This document shows positions 46,111 through 55,325 of a DNA stretch of 64,000 nt, in pieces (position 1 is the stretch's first letter; each line of letters starts with the position of its first letter). Below the pieces are notes generated by a model. That model saw nothing but the letters and a program-made list of their open reading frames with translations. It made no database searches and was not told the origin of the DNA. A program made the translations under genes and the position numbers. This DNA is from Burkholderiales bacterium (lineage in GTDB: Bacteria; Pseudomonadota; Gammaproteobacteria; Burkholderiales; Burkholderiaceae_E): NCBI GenBank assembly GCA_026399835.1, contig JAPLQE010000016.1, positions 119,099-183,098 of the forward strand, written 5' to 3'.

Positions 46111-46125
46111 CGTGCCCGCGGCACG
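46111..46125. terminator. Short hairpin between thiD and uppP
   Basis: CGTGCC-cgc-GGCACG is a perfect 6-bp stem with a 3-nt loop, 15 nt before the uppP ATG. It could end the thiD transcript or lie in the uppP leader if a TAACAT hexamer (46084-46089 region) is the -10. There is no U-tract. Confidence 0.3.
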
Positions 46126-46140
46126 ACCCACCGTGCCGTC

Positions 46141-46989
46141 ATGGACCTGCTGATCGCGCTGCCGCTCCTCGTGAAGGCGGCGATCCTCGGCCTCGTCGAG
46201 GGTCTGACCGAGTTCCTGCCGATCTCGAGCACCGGCCACCTCATCCTCGCCGGCAGCCTGCTCGGCTGGCACGACGACAAGGCCAAGGTCTTCGACGTCG
46301 CGATCCAGACCGGCGCGATGGCCGCGGTCATCTGGTACTACCGGGCGCGGATCGGCCGCATCGTCGGCGGCCTCGGCACCGATCCGGTCGCGCGCCGGTT
46401 CGCCACCAACGTCGTGATCGCGTTCCTGCCGGCCGCCGTGCTCGGCGTGCTGTTCGGCAAGTACATCAAGGCGGTGCTGTTCGAGCCGGTGCCGGTCGCG
46501 CTCGCCTTCATCGTCGGCGGCATCGTGATCCTGTGGGTCGAGGCGCGTCAGAAGCGCTCGACGCAGCCCCCGCGCATCGACGACGTCGACGCGCTCTCGG
46601 TCGCCGACGCGATCAAGCTCGGCTGCGCGCAGGCCTTCGCGCTGATCCCCGGCACCTCGCGCTCGGGCGCGACCATCATCGGCGGCATGCTGTTCGGGCT
46701 GTCGCGCCGCGCGGCCACCGAGTTCTCGTTCTTCCTCGCGATCCCGACCCTGATCGGCGCCGGCGCCTACCAGACCTTCAAGTACCGCGACCTGCTGTCG
46801 GTGGACGACGTGCCGCTGTTCGGGGTCGGTCTGGTGGTCTCGTTCTTCAGCGCGCTGGCCTGCGTGCACTGGCTGATCCGCTATGTGTCGCGGCACGACT
46901 TCGTGCCCTTCGCCTGGTACCGGATCGCGTTCGGGCTGGTGGTGCTGCTGACGTCCTGGACGGGCGTGGTGAACTGGTCGGGCGGCTGA
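46141..46989 (+). CDS. uppP: Undecaprenyl-diphosphatase
   Basis: UppP (BacA) recycles undecaprenyl pyrophosphate to the monophosphate carrier used by peptidoglycan and O-antigen synthesis. This 282-residue membrane protein has the two signature loops [17 protein letters not shown] (about 20-36) and [16 protein letters not shown] (about 170-185), plus about eight hydrophobic helices. It fits the carrier-dependent glycan locus of this window, though it is in a different transcript. It is convergent with the FMN oxidase gene across 18 bp. Confidence 0.96.
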   Translation: MDLLIALPLLVKAAILGLVEGLTEFLPISSTGHLILAGSLLGWHDDKAKVFDVAIQTGAMAAVIWYYRARIGRIVGGLGTDPVARRFATNVVIAFLPAAVLGVLFGKYIKAVLFEPVPVALAFIVGGIVILWVEARQKRSTQPPRIDDVDALSVADAIKLGCAQAFALIPGTSRSGATIIGGMLFGLSRRAATEFSFFLAIPTLIGAGAYQTFKYRDLLSVDDVPLFGVGLVVSFFSALACVHWLIRYVSRHDFVPFAWYRIAFGLVVLLTSWTGVVNWSGG

Positions 46990-47007
46990 GCGTCGGCCGC
47001 CCGCGGG

Positions 47008-48207
47008 TTACGAACCGGGCGTCGGCCCCGCGGGCGTGGCGGACCCGGAGCCGACCTGGCGGTCGCTGAACAGGAAGCCCCCGTCCAGGTCCGCCGCCCG
47101 CGGACAGCCGATCATCGCCAGCGCCCGGTGCACCTCGTCGGCGAGCAGGGCCACCGCCCGATCGGCCCCGGCCTCGCCGCCCGCGACCACGCCGTACAGG
47201 GTCGCGCGGCCGACGAACACGAAGTCCGCGCCGAGCGCGCGCGCGATCAGGATGTCGGTGCCACGGCGCACGCCGCTGTCCATCATCACCGGGATCGTGC
47301 GCGGCACCGCCGCCCGCACCGCGGGGAGCGTCTCCAGCGGCGAGGGCAGCGCGTCGAACACCTTGCCGCCGTGGTTGGACACGATGATGCCGTCGAAGCC
47401 GCACTCGACGGCGCGCAGCGCGTCGTCGGGATGCTGGATGCCCTTGATGATGAAGCTGCCCGGCCACAGGCTGCGCAGGTGCGCGAGTTCGCGCCAGGTC
47501 TGGATCGACGGGCTCTGCGTGCGGAAGAACGCGCCGACCTCGGCCGGCGTCGCGCCCGCGGGCGCATAGCGCTGCCACACGCCCATCGTCGGCAGGCCGC
47601 CCGCGCGCAGGTACTCGAGGATCCACGCCGGATGCAGCAGCATCTCGGCCAGGATCGAGGGCCTGAGCTTCAGGGGCAGCGCGAAGCCGTTGCGCATGTC
47701 GCGCTCGCGCTTCGGGAAGACCGGGTTGTCGACCGTGACCACCAGGTGACGCACGCCCGCCTCGCGGGCGCGCCGCACGATGTCCTCGGAGATCCGCACG
47801 TCCTTGGCCGCGTACAGGTGGTACCAGACATGGGCGGGCGCCTGCGCGACCACGTCCTCGAGGTCGGCGACGCTCGCGCCCGACAGGACGTACGGGATGT
47901 CGGCGCGCGCCGCGGCCCGGGCGAGCATGCCGTCGGAGCCGCGCCGGAACAGGCCGGCGAAGCCGGTCGGCGCCAGGCCGAAGGGCTGGCCCCAGCGGCG
48001 GCCGAACAGCTCGGTGCCGGCGTCGCGCGCGCTCACGTCGAGGCCGTAGCGCGGCATCAGCCGGTAGCGGTCGAACGAGCGCTCGTTGCGGGTCAGCAGC
48101 TGCTCGCCCTCGGTGCCCGATTCGATGCAGTCGTACAGGATCTTCGGCAGCCTGCGGCGCGCCATGCGGCGCAGGTCGTCGACGTTGAGCGCGTCGGCGA
48201 GCTTCAT
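47008..48207 (-). CDS. FMN-dependent 2-hydroxyacid oxidase/dehydrogenase
   Basis: This is a 399-residue TIM-barrel flavoprotein of the L-lactate/glycolate/mandelate oxidase family. It has YDCIESGTEGEQLLTRNERSF (near 25-45), APTGFAGLFRRGSDGMLARAA, TVDNPVFPKRERDMRNGF, and the catalytic histidine in IVSNHGGKVFDALPS (about 273-287). In the family the residue three after this His is usually Arg (SNHGGR), which binds the substrate carboxylate in flavocytochrome b2; here it is Lys, so substrate or mechanism may differ. It is the last gene of the catabolic operon and overlaps the duplicated gene by 4 bp. Confidence 0.9.
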   Translation of the reverse strand: MKLADALNVDDLRRMARRRLPKILYDCIESGTEGEQLLTRNERSFDRYRLMPRYGLDVSARDAGTELFGRRWGQPFGLAPTGFAGLFRRGSDGMLARAAARADIPYVLSGASVADLEDVVAQAPAHVWYHLYAAKDVRISEDIVRRAREAGVRHLVVTVDNPVFPKRERDMRNGFALPLKLRPSILAEMLLHPAWILEYLRAGGLPTMGVWQRYAPAGATPAEVGAFFRTQSPSIQTWRELAHLRSLWPGSFIIKGIQHPDDALRAVECGFDGIIVSNHGGKVFDALPSPLETLPAVRAAVPRTIPVMMDSGVRRGTDILIARALGADFVFVGRATLYGVVAGGEAGADRAVALLADEVHRALAMIGCPRAADLDGGFLFSDRQVGSGSATPAGPTPGS

Positions 48208-49028
48208 CCGCGCGCCGCCCGGGCGCGCGCCAGCAGATGCGCCACCGCATCGCGCAGCGGCATGCCCGCCGTCAGGCCCGCGCGGGTCGCCGACGCGTTG
48301 ACGTGCGAGAGCACGCCTTCGGCGAGGATGCGTCGCGCGTCGCCGATCGGCGCGCTGTCGGCCGCGACGGCGCCGGCCGGCATCGTGCGGCCATCGAGAT
48401 CCGCGAGCCGCGCGATGCCCGCGCCGTCGAGCCCGACGCCCGCGTCATTGAAGAACACCGCGTGCAGCGCGGGTCCGATCACGCTGTCGGGCCGGCCCCG
48501 GAACAGCGCCGCATGCGAGCCGGTCACCGCGATCGCGCCGGCGTCCTCGGGCGTCAGCATCGGCGCGGCGTCCAGGCAGATCACCTTCGGCTCGCCGGGG
48601 ACGTCGTGCATCGTGTGGCGCTGCCCGCCGTGGATCGCCGGCAGCGTCGCCTCCACCGTGGCGCCGGCCTTCATCCGCTCGGCGCAGTCGCGCACCGTTT
48701 GGCCGGGCGCGCAGCCGAGCGCGCGCGCGGCCGCGTTCACATGCGATACGACGCCGTGCGCGAGGATGTGCTCGCCGTCGGCGATGTGGCAGGTCCAGGC
48801 GTCGGCGGTGGCCGCCGGCACGCCGACCCGGTCGAGGTAGGGCAGGCCGACGGTGCCCGCGTCGTCGCGGCCGACGCCGGCGTCGCACAGCACCACGCCG
48901 CGGATGCCCCACTTCGCGGCATGCCAGGCGTTGTACTCGCCGCCGTACGAGCCCGAGACCACGACCTGGCCGCGGCAGCCCGCGTCGAGCGACGCGCTGG
49001 AGGAGGCGGTGACGATGCGGACATCCAT
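48204..49028 (-). CDS. Unrecognised protein with internal tandem duplication
   Basis: I do not recognise this 274-residue protein. The two halves are clearly related. The first has SGSYGGEYNAWHAAKWGIRG, LCDAGVGRDDAGTVGLPYLD, then HILAHGVVSHVNAAARALG (about 96-114). The second has TGSHAALFRGRPDSVIGPAL, FFNDAGVGLDGAGIARLADLD, then RILAEGVLSHVNASATRAG (about 235-253). Shared landmarks are the S/TGS start, the DAGVG core, and the SHVNA end. It looks like a two-lobe enzyme with one active site per lobe or between them. It lies in a sugar-acid operon between kdgD-like and FMN oxidase genes, so a catabolic role such as isomerase or lactonase is possible. Confidence 0.6.
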   Translation of the reverse strand: MDVRIVTASSSASLDAGCRGQVVVSGSYGGEYNAWHAAKWGIRGVVLCDAGVGRDDAGTVGLPYLDRVGVPAATADAWTCHIADGEHILAHGVVSHVNAAARALGCAPGQTVRDCAERMKAGATVEATLPAIHGGQRHTMHDVPGEPKVICLDAAPMLTPEDAGAIAVTGSHAALFRGRPDSVIGPALHAVFFNDAGVGLDGAGIARLADLDGRTMPAGAVAADSAPIGDARRILAEGVLSHVNASATRAGLTAGMPLRDAVAHLLARARAARG

Positions 49029-49051
49029 GACGGTCCTCGGTTCGGGTGGGT

Positions 49052-49978
49052 TCAGCGGTCGGCCACCGCGTCGATCAGCGCCGCGAGCGCGGCGCGCTCT
49101 TCGGTGCTCGGGTCCGACAGCGGCGGGCGCACCGGGCCGGCATCTCGGCCGACCAGCGCGCAGCCGGCCTTGGGCAGGCTGACGGCATAGCCCGGCTGGC
49201 GCGCGCGCAGGCGACCGTAGGGCACGTAGAACTCGCGCATCATCCGTTCGACGTCGGCCAGCCGCCCCTGCACGGCCGCGTCGAAGAACTCCAGCGCGTA
49301 GGCGGGCAGGAAACCGAAGACCGCCGACGAGTACGACGGGATGCCCATGCCGCCGTACGCGCAGGCATAGACCTCGGCCGTCGGCATGCCGTTGAGGATG
49401 GGCAGACGCTCGCCCAGGCGGGTGCGGATCGCCCACAGCGCCTCCATGTCGCCCAGGCCGTCCTTGTAGCCGACGAGGTTCGGGAAGCGCTCGCACAGGC
49501 GGGCGAGCGTGTCGGCCCCCGGCTTGCAGTTCGCGCGGCCGTAGACGACCACGCCGAGCGAGGTCGCTGCGCAGACCGCTGCGATGTGCGCCTCGATGCC
49601 CTGCTGCGAGGACTCGGCGAGATAGGGCGGCAGCAGCAGCACGCCGTCGGCGCCGAGGCGCTCGGCGGTGCGCACCGCGTCCACCGCGTCCACCGTGGCG
49701 CCGCCCGCCGACGCGACCATCGGCACGCCCGCGGTGCGGGCCTCGATCGCGCGCTCGAGCACCTCGGTGCGCTCGTCGCGGGCGAGCGAGAAGTACTCGC
49801 CCGCGCCGCCCGCGATCACCAGCGCTGCCGGCCGGTGGCTGGCCATCCAGTCGACGCGCGACTGGAAGCGCTCGCCGGCGAGGCGGCCGTCGGCCCCGAA
49901 GTCGGTGAACGGGAATCCGAGCAGGCCCGGCTCGGCCAGATGCCGGCGAAACGCCTCCGCCGATAGGGAACTCGTCAT
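49052..49978 (-). CDS. kdgD: 5-dehydro-4-deoxyglucarate dehydratase-like (DHDPS superfamily)
   Basis: KdgD converts 5-dehydro-4-deoxyglucarate to 2-oxoglutarate semialdehyde with water and CO2 released. This 308-residue TIM-barrel aldolase-fold protein reads GLLGFPFTDFGADGRLAGERF (about 18-38), IAGGAGEYFSLARDE, VVYGRANCKP (Tyr near 139), VGYKDGLGDMEALW (Schiff-base Lys near 172) and NGMPTAEVYACAYGGMG. These match KdgD more than dihydrodipicolinate synthase. It suggests that glucarate- or galactarate-type intermediates are handled by the operon. It is 58 bp downstream of tctC. Confidence 0.85.
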   Translation of the reverse strand: MTSSLSAEAFRRHLAEPGLLGFPFTDFGADGRLAGERFQSRVDWMASHRPAALVIAGGAGEYFSLARDERTEVLERAIEARTAGVPMVASAGGATVDAVDAVRTAERLGADGVLLLPPYLAESSQQGIEAHIAAVCAATSLGVVVYGRANCKPGADTLARLCERFPNLVGYKDGLGDMEALWAIRTRLGERLPILNGMPTAEVYACAYGGMGIPSYSSAVFGFLPAYALEFFDAAVQGRLADVERMMREFYVPYGRLRARQPGYAVSLPKAGCALVGRDAGPVRPPLSDPSTEERAALAALIDAVADR

Positions 49979-50036
49979 GTCGTCTCCGGAGTCGGCGGGC
50001 CCGGCCGCAGCACCTGCGGCCGGGCCCGCGGGGGCG

Positions 50037-51050
50037 TCACTTCATGCGGCCGGTGCGCACGTAGAACTCGCGCTCCTTCTCGGCCTGCGCGTTCAGCGCG
50101 GCCGTCGGGTTCGCCGCGTTGAGCAGCGCCGGATCGAAGTACACGCCCATCTTGGTGTACTCCCCGACCAGGTCCGGGTCGCGCATCGCCGCCTTCACCG
50201 CGGCGGCCAGGTAGGCCTTGCGGTCGGCCGGCACGGCCTTGGGCACCGCGATGAACCGCAGCAGGGTCCACTCGTAGTCCTTGCCGTTGAGCGCCTCGTT
50301 GAAGGTCTGCAGATCGGGCAGGTGCTTGACGCGCTGCATCGACGCGATGCCCACCAGCTTCACCTTGCCGGCGTCGACATGCGCGCGCAGCTCGGCGAAG
50401 AAGGCCGGTGCGATGTCGACGTTGTTGCCCAGCAAGGCGGTGGTGCCCGCACCGCCACTCTGGAACGGCACCTTCAGGAACTTCGCGCCGGTGTTGGTCT
50501 CGACCTGCTCGATCAGGTAATCCCACATGCTGCCCGGGACGGTCGCGACCCGGAACGTGCCCGGCTTGTCCTTCGCCATCTGCGCGACCTGCGCGAGCGT
50601 GGCGCCCTTGAACGGCCCGTCGGTCGACACCGCCCAGATCATCGGGTCGCTGTTCAGGTAGCCGATCGGCTCCAGGTCGGTGTAGGCCCAGCGTCCCTGG
50701 GCGCGCAGCATCGCGTCGCCCCAGACGAGGTTCACCAGCATGCCCATCACATGGCCGTCGGCGGGCGCCTGGGTCGCGAGCCACGAGTGCCCGACCATGC
50801 CGGCGCCGCCGGTGCGGTTGTTCACCAGGATCTTGTCGCCGGTGATCTTCTCCATCGTGCGGGCGAGCAGCCGCGCGGTCAGGTCGGCGCCGCCGCCGGC
50901 CGGATAGACGACGGTCATCTCCATGGGCTGGTTCGGGAAGCCCGCGGGCTTGAGCTTGGCCAGGTCCTGCGCCCCGGCGGGGATGCAGGCCAGCGAGGCC
51001 GCCACCGCGGCCAGGGCGGTGACGGTGCGCAGCGAGTTGCGGATCGACAT
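50037..51050 (-). CDS. tctC: Tripartite tricarboxylate transporter substrate-binding protein
   Basis: This is a 337-residue periplasmic binding protein (TctC/Bug family) with a signal peptide (MSIRNSLRTVTALAAVAASL, cut near AGA/Q28). It has YPAGGGADLTARLLARTMEKI (about 49-69) and VNNRTGGAGMVG with the water-bridged carboxylate-binding loops; family members bind carboxylates. An excellent ribosome site (GGAGGAGAT) lies before the ATG, inside the end of tctA, and the stop and start overlap as TGATG. High expression of the binding protein is expected. The ligand here is probably a sugar acid. Confidence 0.93.
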   Translation of the reverse strand: MSIRNSLRTVTALAAVAASLACIPAGAQDLAKLKPAGFPNQPMEMTVVYPAGGGADLTARLLARTMEKITGDKILVNNRTGGAGMVGHSWLATQAPADGHVMGMLVNLVWGDAMLRAQGRWAYTDLEPIGYLNSDPMIWAVSTDGPFKGATLAQVAQMAKDKPGTFRVATVPGSMWDYLIEQVETNTGAKFLKVPFQSGGAGTTALLGNNVDIAPAFFAELRAHVDAGKVKLVGIASMQRVKHLPDLQTFNEALNGKDYEWTLLRFIAVPKAVPADRKAYLAAAVKAAMRDPDLVGEYTKMGVYFDPALLNAANPTAALNAQAEKEREFYVRTGRMK

Positions 51051-52546
51051 CAGAGATCTCCTCCGGTAGGGACGTTCTTTCTGGGCTTGAAGACGATCAG
51101 CCCGATCAGGACTGCGCTGATCGCGCAGATGACCACGGCGATGGGGCGCTGCGTGAAGATCCACGCCCCGTCCCGCGACATGACGAGCGACTGCCGGAGC
51201 GACTGCTCCATCAGCGGCGCGAGGATGAAGGCGATGATCAGCGGCGCGAAGTCGTACTGGAGCTTGCGAAGCAGCCAGCCGAAGACGCCGAACCCGAGCA
51301 TCACCCACAGGTCGAACACGTTCTTGTTCGCCGAATACGTGCCGACCACGCTGAGCAGCAGCACCACCGGGAACAGGTAGCGGTAGGGCACCTTGAGCAG
51401 CTGAACCCAGACCCCCACCAGCGGCAGGTTCAGGATCAGCAGGAACACGTTGCCGATGTACATGCTGGCGACGATCCCCCAGAAGAGATCGGGCTGCTGT
51501 TGGATGAACATCGGCCCGGGCTGGATGCCCTGGATCACCAGCGCGCCGAGCAGCAGCGCAGTCACCGGCGTGCCCGGGATGCCGAGCGAGAGCACCGGCA
51601 CCATGCCGCCGCCGACCGCGGCGTTGTTCGCCGACTCCGGGCCCGCCACGCCCTCGATCGCGCCGTTGCCGAAGCGCTCCGGCGTCTTCGAGAGCCGCTG
51701 CTCGAGCGCGTACGACATGAAGGCCGCGGTGATCGGACCGCCTCCCGGCACCAGGCCGAGCACGAAGCCCAGGCCGCTGCCGCGCGCGATCGGCATCGCC
51801 GACTTCTTCCAGTCGTCGCGGGTCGGGAAGAGGTTGCGGACCCGTTCGGTGATCAGGGTGCTCTTCACCACCCGCTCGACGTTCGACAGGATCTCGGTGA
51901 CGCCGTACAGGCCGATGACGAGGGCGAGGATCTCGATGCCGCCGGTCAGGTTCACCGTGTTGAAGGTGAAGCGCTCGCGGCCGTTGACCACGTCGATGCC
52001 GACGGTGGCCATCAGCACGCCGAGCGCGACCATCACCAGGCCCTTGATCGGCGAGCCGGAGATCATGTAGAGCGTGCAGACCAGCCCGAGCACCATCAGC
52101 GTGAAGTTCTCGGGCGGCCCGAAGCTGATGGCGAACTTGCCGAGCACCGGCGCGAAGAAGGTCAGCGCGATCACGCTGAGCGTGCCGGCGATGAACGAGC
52201 CGAACGCGGCGACGCCGAGCGCAGCCCCCGCGCGGCCCTGCCTGGCGAGCTGGTAGCCGTCGCGGCAGGTGACCACCGAAGCCGCCTCGCCGGGCATGTT
52301 GAGCAGGATGGACGTGGTCGAGCCGCCGTACATCGCGCCGTAGAAGATCGCCGACAGCATCAGCATCCCGGCGATCGGCGGCAGCGTGAAGGTGATCGGC
52401 AGCAGCAGCGCGAGCGCGGCCAGCGGGCCGATGCCCGGCAGCACGCCGATCAGCGTGCCGATCACGCTGCCCAGCAGGCAGAACATCAGCAGCTGCGGCT
52501 GCAGCACCACCTGGAAGCCGTGGAGCAGGCCCGAGAGCGCGTCCAC
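51050..52546 (-). CDS. tctA: Tripartite tricarboxylate transporter large membrane subunit
   Basis: This 498-residue integral membrane protein has about 12 helices. It starts with LLGSVIGTLIGVLPGIGPLAALALLLPITF, the TctA hallmark glycine/proline motif (about 25-54), and repeats it with VLGLVPGGGPITAAFMSYALEQ in the second half. With TctB and TctC it forms a sodium- or proton-driven carboxylate importer. It is adjacent to tctB (1-bp gap) and overlaps tctC. Confidence 0.96.
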   Translation of the reverse strand: MDALSGLLHGFQVVLQPQLLMFCLLGSVIGTLIGVLPGIGPLAALALLLPITFTLPPIAGMLMLSAIFYGAMYGGSTTSILLNMPGEAASVVTCRDGYQLARQGRAGAALGVAAFGSFIAGTLSVIALTFFAPVLGKFAISFGPPENFTLMVLGLVCTLYMISGSPIKGLVMVALGVLMATVGIDVVNGRERFTFNTVNLTGGIEILALVIGLYGVTEILSNVERVVKSTLITERVRNLFPTRDDWKKSAMPIARGSGLGFVLGLVPGGGPITAAFMSYALEQRLSKTPERFGNGAIEGVAGPESANNAAVGGGMVPVLSLGIPGTPVTALLLGALVIQGIQPGPMFIQQQPDLFWGIVASMYIGNVFLLILNLPLVGVWVQLLKVPYRYLFPVVLLLSVVGTYSANKNVFDLWVMLGFGVFGWLLRKLQYDFAPLIIAFILAPLMEQSLRQSLVMSRDGAWIFTQRPIAVVICAISAVLIGLIVFKPRKNVPTGGDL

Positions 52547-52547
52547 C

Positions 52548-52988
52548 TCAGAACCCCCAGGGGCCGCGCGGCAGCGGCATGCCGAGCAGCTTGTCGAAGA
52601 GCCCGATCACCGCCGCCACCGAGCCGACCGACAGCGCGACCGACTGCAGCCAGCCGGTGCGCTCGACGAGCTTGAGCAGGATCATCATCGTGAGCACCCC
52701 GGCGGCCGCGAAGCCGAGGCGCGGCAGCAGCAGCGCGATCAGCGACAGCCCGAGCACGACGCCGCCGACCCGCATCCAGCCGATCGTGTCGGGCCAGTCG
52801 ACGTCGAGCGCGCGATGCTTCGGCGCCAGCAGCAGCACGAGTCCGCCGATCAGCACGAGCAGGCTCGCCACGAAGGGGAAGAGCCCGCTCTCCGGACCGG
52901 ACGGCGTGACGAGGCCCATGTTCCAGGCGCCGATCGCGCCGGCCGCGCCGACCAGCACCCAGGTCGCGTTCAGGGCCCGTTCGATCAC
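52548..52988 (-). CDS. tctB: Tripartite tricarboxylate transporter small membrane subunit
   Basis: This is a 146-residue protein with four hydrophobic helices (about 8-26, 37-56, 70-105, 118-137), as in TctB. The start is GTG in a GTGA overlap with the alcohol dehydrogenase gene upstream. Sequence conservation in this family is low, and position between a dehydrogenase and tctA is the strongest evidence. Confidence 0.88.
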   Translation of the reverse strand: MIERALNATWVLVGAAGAIGAWNMGLVTPSGPESGLFPFVASLLVLIGGLVLLLAPKHRALDVDWPDTIGWMRVGGVVLGLSLIALLLPRLGFAAAGVLTMMILLKLVERTGWLQSVALSVGSVAAVIGLFDKLLGMPLPRGPWGF

Positions 52989-54130
52989 GTCGAGGCTCCG
53001 CCGGGGCGTCGGCCGTCGAGCGCGTCCATCACGATCGCGCGGATGCCCTCGGAGGTCATCGGGCCGGGGTTCAGCCCGTTGTCGGTCTCGACGGTGATCG
53101 CCACGGTGCGCTCGACGATGCCCTCGTCGAGCCCGAAGGCGCGCAGCGAGGTCGGCAGGCCGCTCACCACCAGCAGGTCGAAGAGCGCGGGTGCGAGGTC
53201 CGCGACGCGGAGCGCGCCGGCCATCCGGGCCAGCGGCTCGGGCGCGAAGCGGGCGTTGTACGCCGCCACGTGCGGCAGCACCACTGCGTGCGAGTGGCCG
53301 TGGGGCACGCCGAAGCTGCCGCCCAGCGTGTGCGCCAGGCCGTGCTGCAGCGCGAAGCCGCCGGTCAGCGCGGCGCCGGCGAGCATGCCGCCGTAGAGCA
53401 GGTCGGCGCGCGCGTCGAGGTCCGACGGGTCGCGCACCACGCGGGGCAGCGCGTCGGCGATGACGGCCGCGCCCTCGTAGGCGGCCGCGAGCATCGCCGG
53501 GGCCGCGGTCGGCACGTAGACCACGTCGACGCAGTGCGCCAGCGCGTTGAACGCGCTGGCCGCGGACACCTCGACCGGCAGCGTGACGCTCAGCTCGGGG
53601 TCGTAGATCACGCAGGTGGCCAGCATGTTCAGGCTGGTGTGCATGCGCTTGACGCCGTCGATCGTGATGCCGCAGAAGCCGGTCATCTCCGAGCCGGAGT
53701 AGGTGGTGGGCACCGCGATCACCGGCGTCGCGGTCTCGAGCGCGATCGCCTTGCCCAGGCCCACCGACGCGCCGCCGCCGATGCTCACCAGCACGTCGGC
53801 CCCCGACGCGCGGAACAGCTCGCGGCCGCGGATCGCGGTCTCGATCGGCACCTGCGAGACCGCCTCCGGCAGGATGCCGGCGCAGCGGTCGCCGAGCAGC
53901 GCGGCGGCCCGATCGGCCAGGGCGCGGCGGCCCGGCGTCGACACGATCAGCGCGCGCCGCCCGCCGAGCTCGCCGACGAGGCGCGGCAGCTCGGCGAGCG
54001 CGCCGGCACCGAACACCAGCCGCGACGGCGTCGCGTTGTGGACGCCGCCGGGCAGCTCGAAGGCGCGCGCGCGGCCCGGGGCCGCACGCAGCTGGAAGGG
54101 ATGACGGACGACGAGGCGGGGGCCGGCCAT
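52985..54130 (-). CDS. Iron-containing alcohol dehydrogenase, maleylacetate reductase-like
   Basis: This 381-residue group III dehydrogenase has FGAGALAELPRLVGELGG (about 40-57), SIGGGASVGLGKAIALET (about 115-132; NAD-binding), VPTTYSGSEMTGFCG (about 139-153, the MAR variant of the family motif), and metal-site histidines in HCVDVVY, HGLAHTLGGSFGVPHGHSHAV (about 263-283). Family members reduce maleylacetate or related 4-oxo acids or oxidise small alcohols. In this operon it could act on a keto-sugar-acid; the substrate is not readable from sequence. Confidence 0.88.
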   Translation of the reverse strand: MAGPRLVVRHPFQLRAAPGRARAFELPGGVHNATPSRLVFGAGALAELPRLVGELGGRRALIVSTPGRRALADRAAALLGDRCAGILPEAVSQVPIETAIRGRELFRASGADVLVSIGGGASVGLGKAIALETATPVIAVPTTYSGSEMTGFCGITIDGVKRMHTSLNMLATCVIYDPELSVTLPVEVSAASAFNALAHCVDVVYVPTAAPAMLAAAYEGAAVIADALPRVVRDPSDLDARADLLYGGMLAGAALTGGFALQHGLAHTLGGSFGVPHGHSHAVVLPHVAAYNARFAPEPLARMAGALRVADLAPALFDLLVVSGLPTSLRAFGLDEGIVERTVAITVETDNGLNPGPMTSEGIRAIVMDALDGRRPGGAST

Positions 54131-54134
54131 GGGG

Positions 54135-55325
54135 TCACCAGTCGACGATGGTGCCGTCGTCGAGCACGGCGTTGCGGGTGTGGATGACCTCGGGCTCGAA
54201 CGGATGCTTCGCGGCCTCGCGCTCGTTGATCTCGACGCCGAGTCCGGGTGCGTCGGGCACGCCCCAGGAGTTGCCGGTGCGCCGCATCGGCACGCTGACC
54301 ACGTCGTCGTACCAGGGCACCGCGCCGCTCATTTCCTCCTGGATCACGAAGTTGGGCGTGGACACCGCGAAGTGCAGGGCGGCCGCGCCCGCGATCGGGC
54401 CGTTCGGGTTGTGCGGGGCCACGCCCATGTAGGCCTGCTCGGCGGCCGCGGCGATGCGCTTGCCCTCGAGGATGCCGCCGGTATGGTTCAGGTCCGGCTG
54501 CACGATGTGCACCGCCTTCGCGCGGAACAGCGGCTCGAACTCCTTGAAGCCGACCAGCCGCTCGCCGGTGGCGATCGGGCAGGCGGCGCGCTCGGTGACC
54601 ATGCGCATCGCGTCGGTGTCGCCGGGCTGCACCGGCTCCTCGCAGAACATCGGGCGGTAGGGCGCCACCTCCTCGATGAACTGCAGCGCCGCGGAGATGG
54701 ACGCCGGCCGGCCGTGGAAGTCGATCATGATGTCGACGCGATCGCCCACGGCGTCGCGCAGTACCTGCATCATCCGGCCCACGCCGCGCCGCGACGGGAT
54801 GTCGGCGGTGTAGTGGCCGTAGGGGATGAACACCACCTTGAGCGCGTCGTAGCCCTTCTCGATCACCGCCAGCGCGAGGTCGCGCAGCCGGCCCTCGTCG
54901 AAGGTCTCGTAGACGGCCTTCATGTCGCCCAGGCCCAGGTGCGTGTAGAGCCGCACCCGGTCGCGCACCTGCCCGCCGATGAGCCGCCAGACAGGCAGCC
55001 CCACGCTCTTGCCGAAGATGTCCCACAGCGCGTGCTCGATCCCCGAGATCGCGGTGGCGCCGATGATGCCGAGGCGGTAGTAGCTGTGCTTGTTGAGCAC
55101 GCGCACGATCTGCTCGATGTCGCGCGGGTCGCGGCCGATCAGCAGCGCCTCGAGGTCGGCGACGGCGCCGACCACCGAGCGGGTCTTCCAGTTCAGGCTC
55201 GCCTCGCCCCAGCCCCACAGCCCGTCCTGGTCGGTGTGGACCTTGACGAACAGCCAGTTCCGCATCTGCGCGTTGACGACCACCGTCTCGACGCGGGTGA
55301 TGCGGATCTTGATGTCTGCGCTCAA
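54135..55325 (-). CDS. Mandelate racemase/MLE superfamily sugar-acid dehydratase (DgoD-like)
   Basis: This 396-residue enolase-superfamily protein starts from TTG at 55325 with GGAG upstream and a TTGA overlap with the upstream gene; no ATG or GTG fits. It has GWGEASLNWKTRSV (about 38-51), a LKVV catalytic-lysine segment, and the metal ligands in IMIDFHGRP, FCEEPVQP and ATGERLVG, plus VAPHNPNGPIAGAA with the catalytic-His position. The overall pattern resembles D-galactonate dehydratase. It would dehydrate an aldonate or aldarate to a 2-keto-3-deoxy acid. Substrate unproven. Confidence 0.87.
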   Translation of the reverse strand: MSADIKIRITRVETVVVNAQMRNWLFVKVHTDQDGLWGWGEASLNWKTRSVVGAVADLEALLIGRDPRDIEQIVRVLNKHSYYRLGIIGATAISGIEHALWDIFGKSVGLPVWRLIGGQVRDRVRLYTHLGLGDMKAVYETFDEGRLRDLALAVIEKGYDALKVVFIPYGHYTADIPSRRGVGRMMQVLRDAVGDRVDIMIDFHGRPASISAALQFIEEVAPYRPMFCEEPVQPGDTDAMRMVTERAACPIATGERLVGFKEFEPLFRAKAVHIVQPDLNHTGGILEGKRIAAAAEQAYMGVAPHNPNGPIAGAAALHFAVSTPNFVIQEEMSGAVPWYDDVVSVPMRRTGNSWGVPDAPGLGVEINEREAAKHPFEPEVIHTRNAVLDDGTIVDW

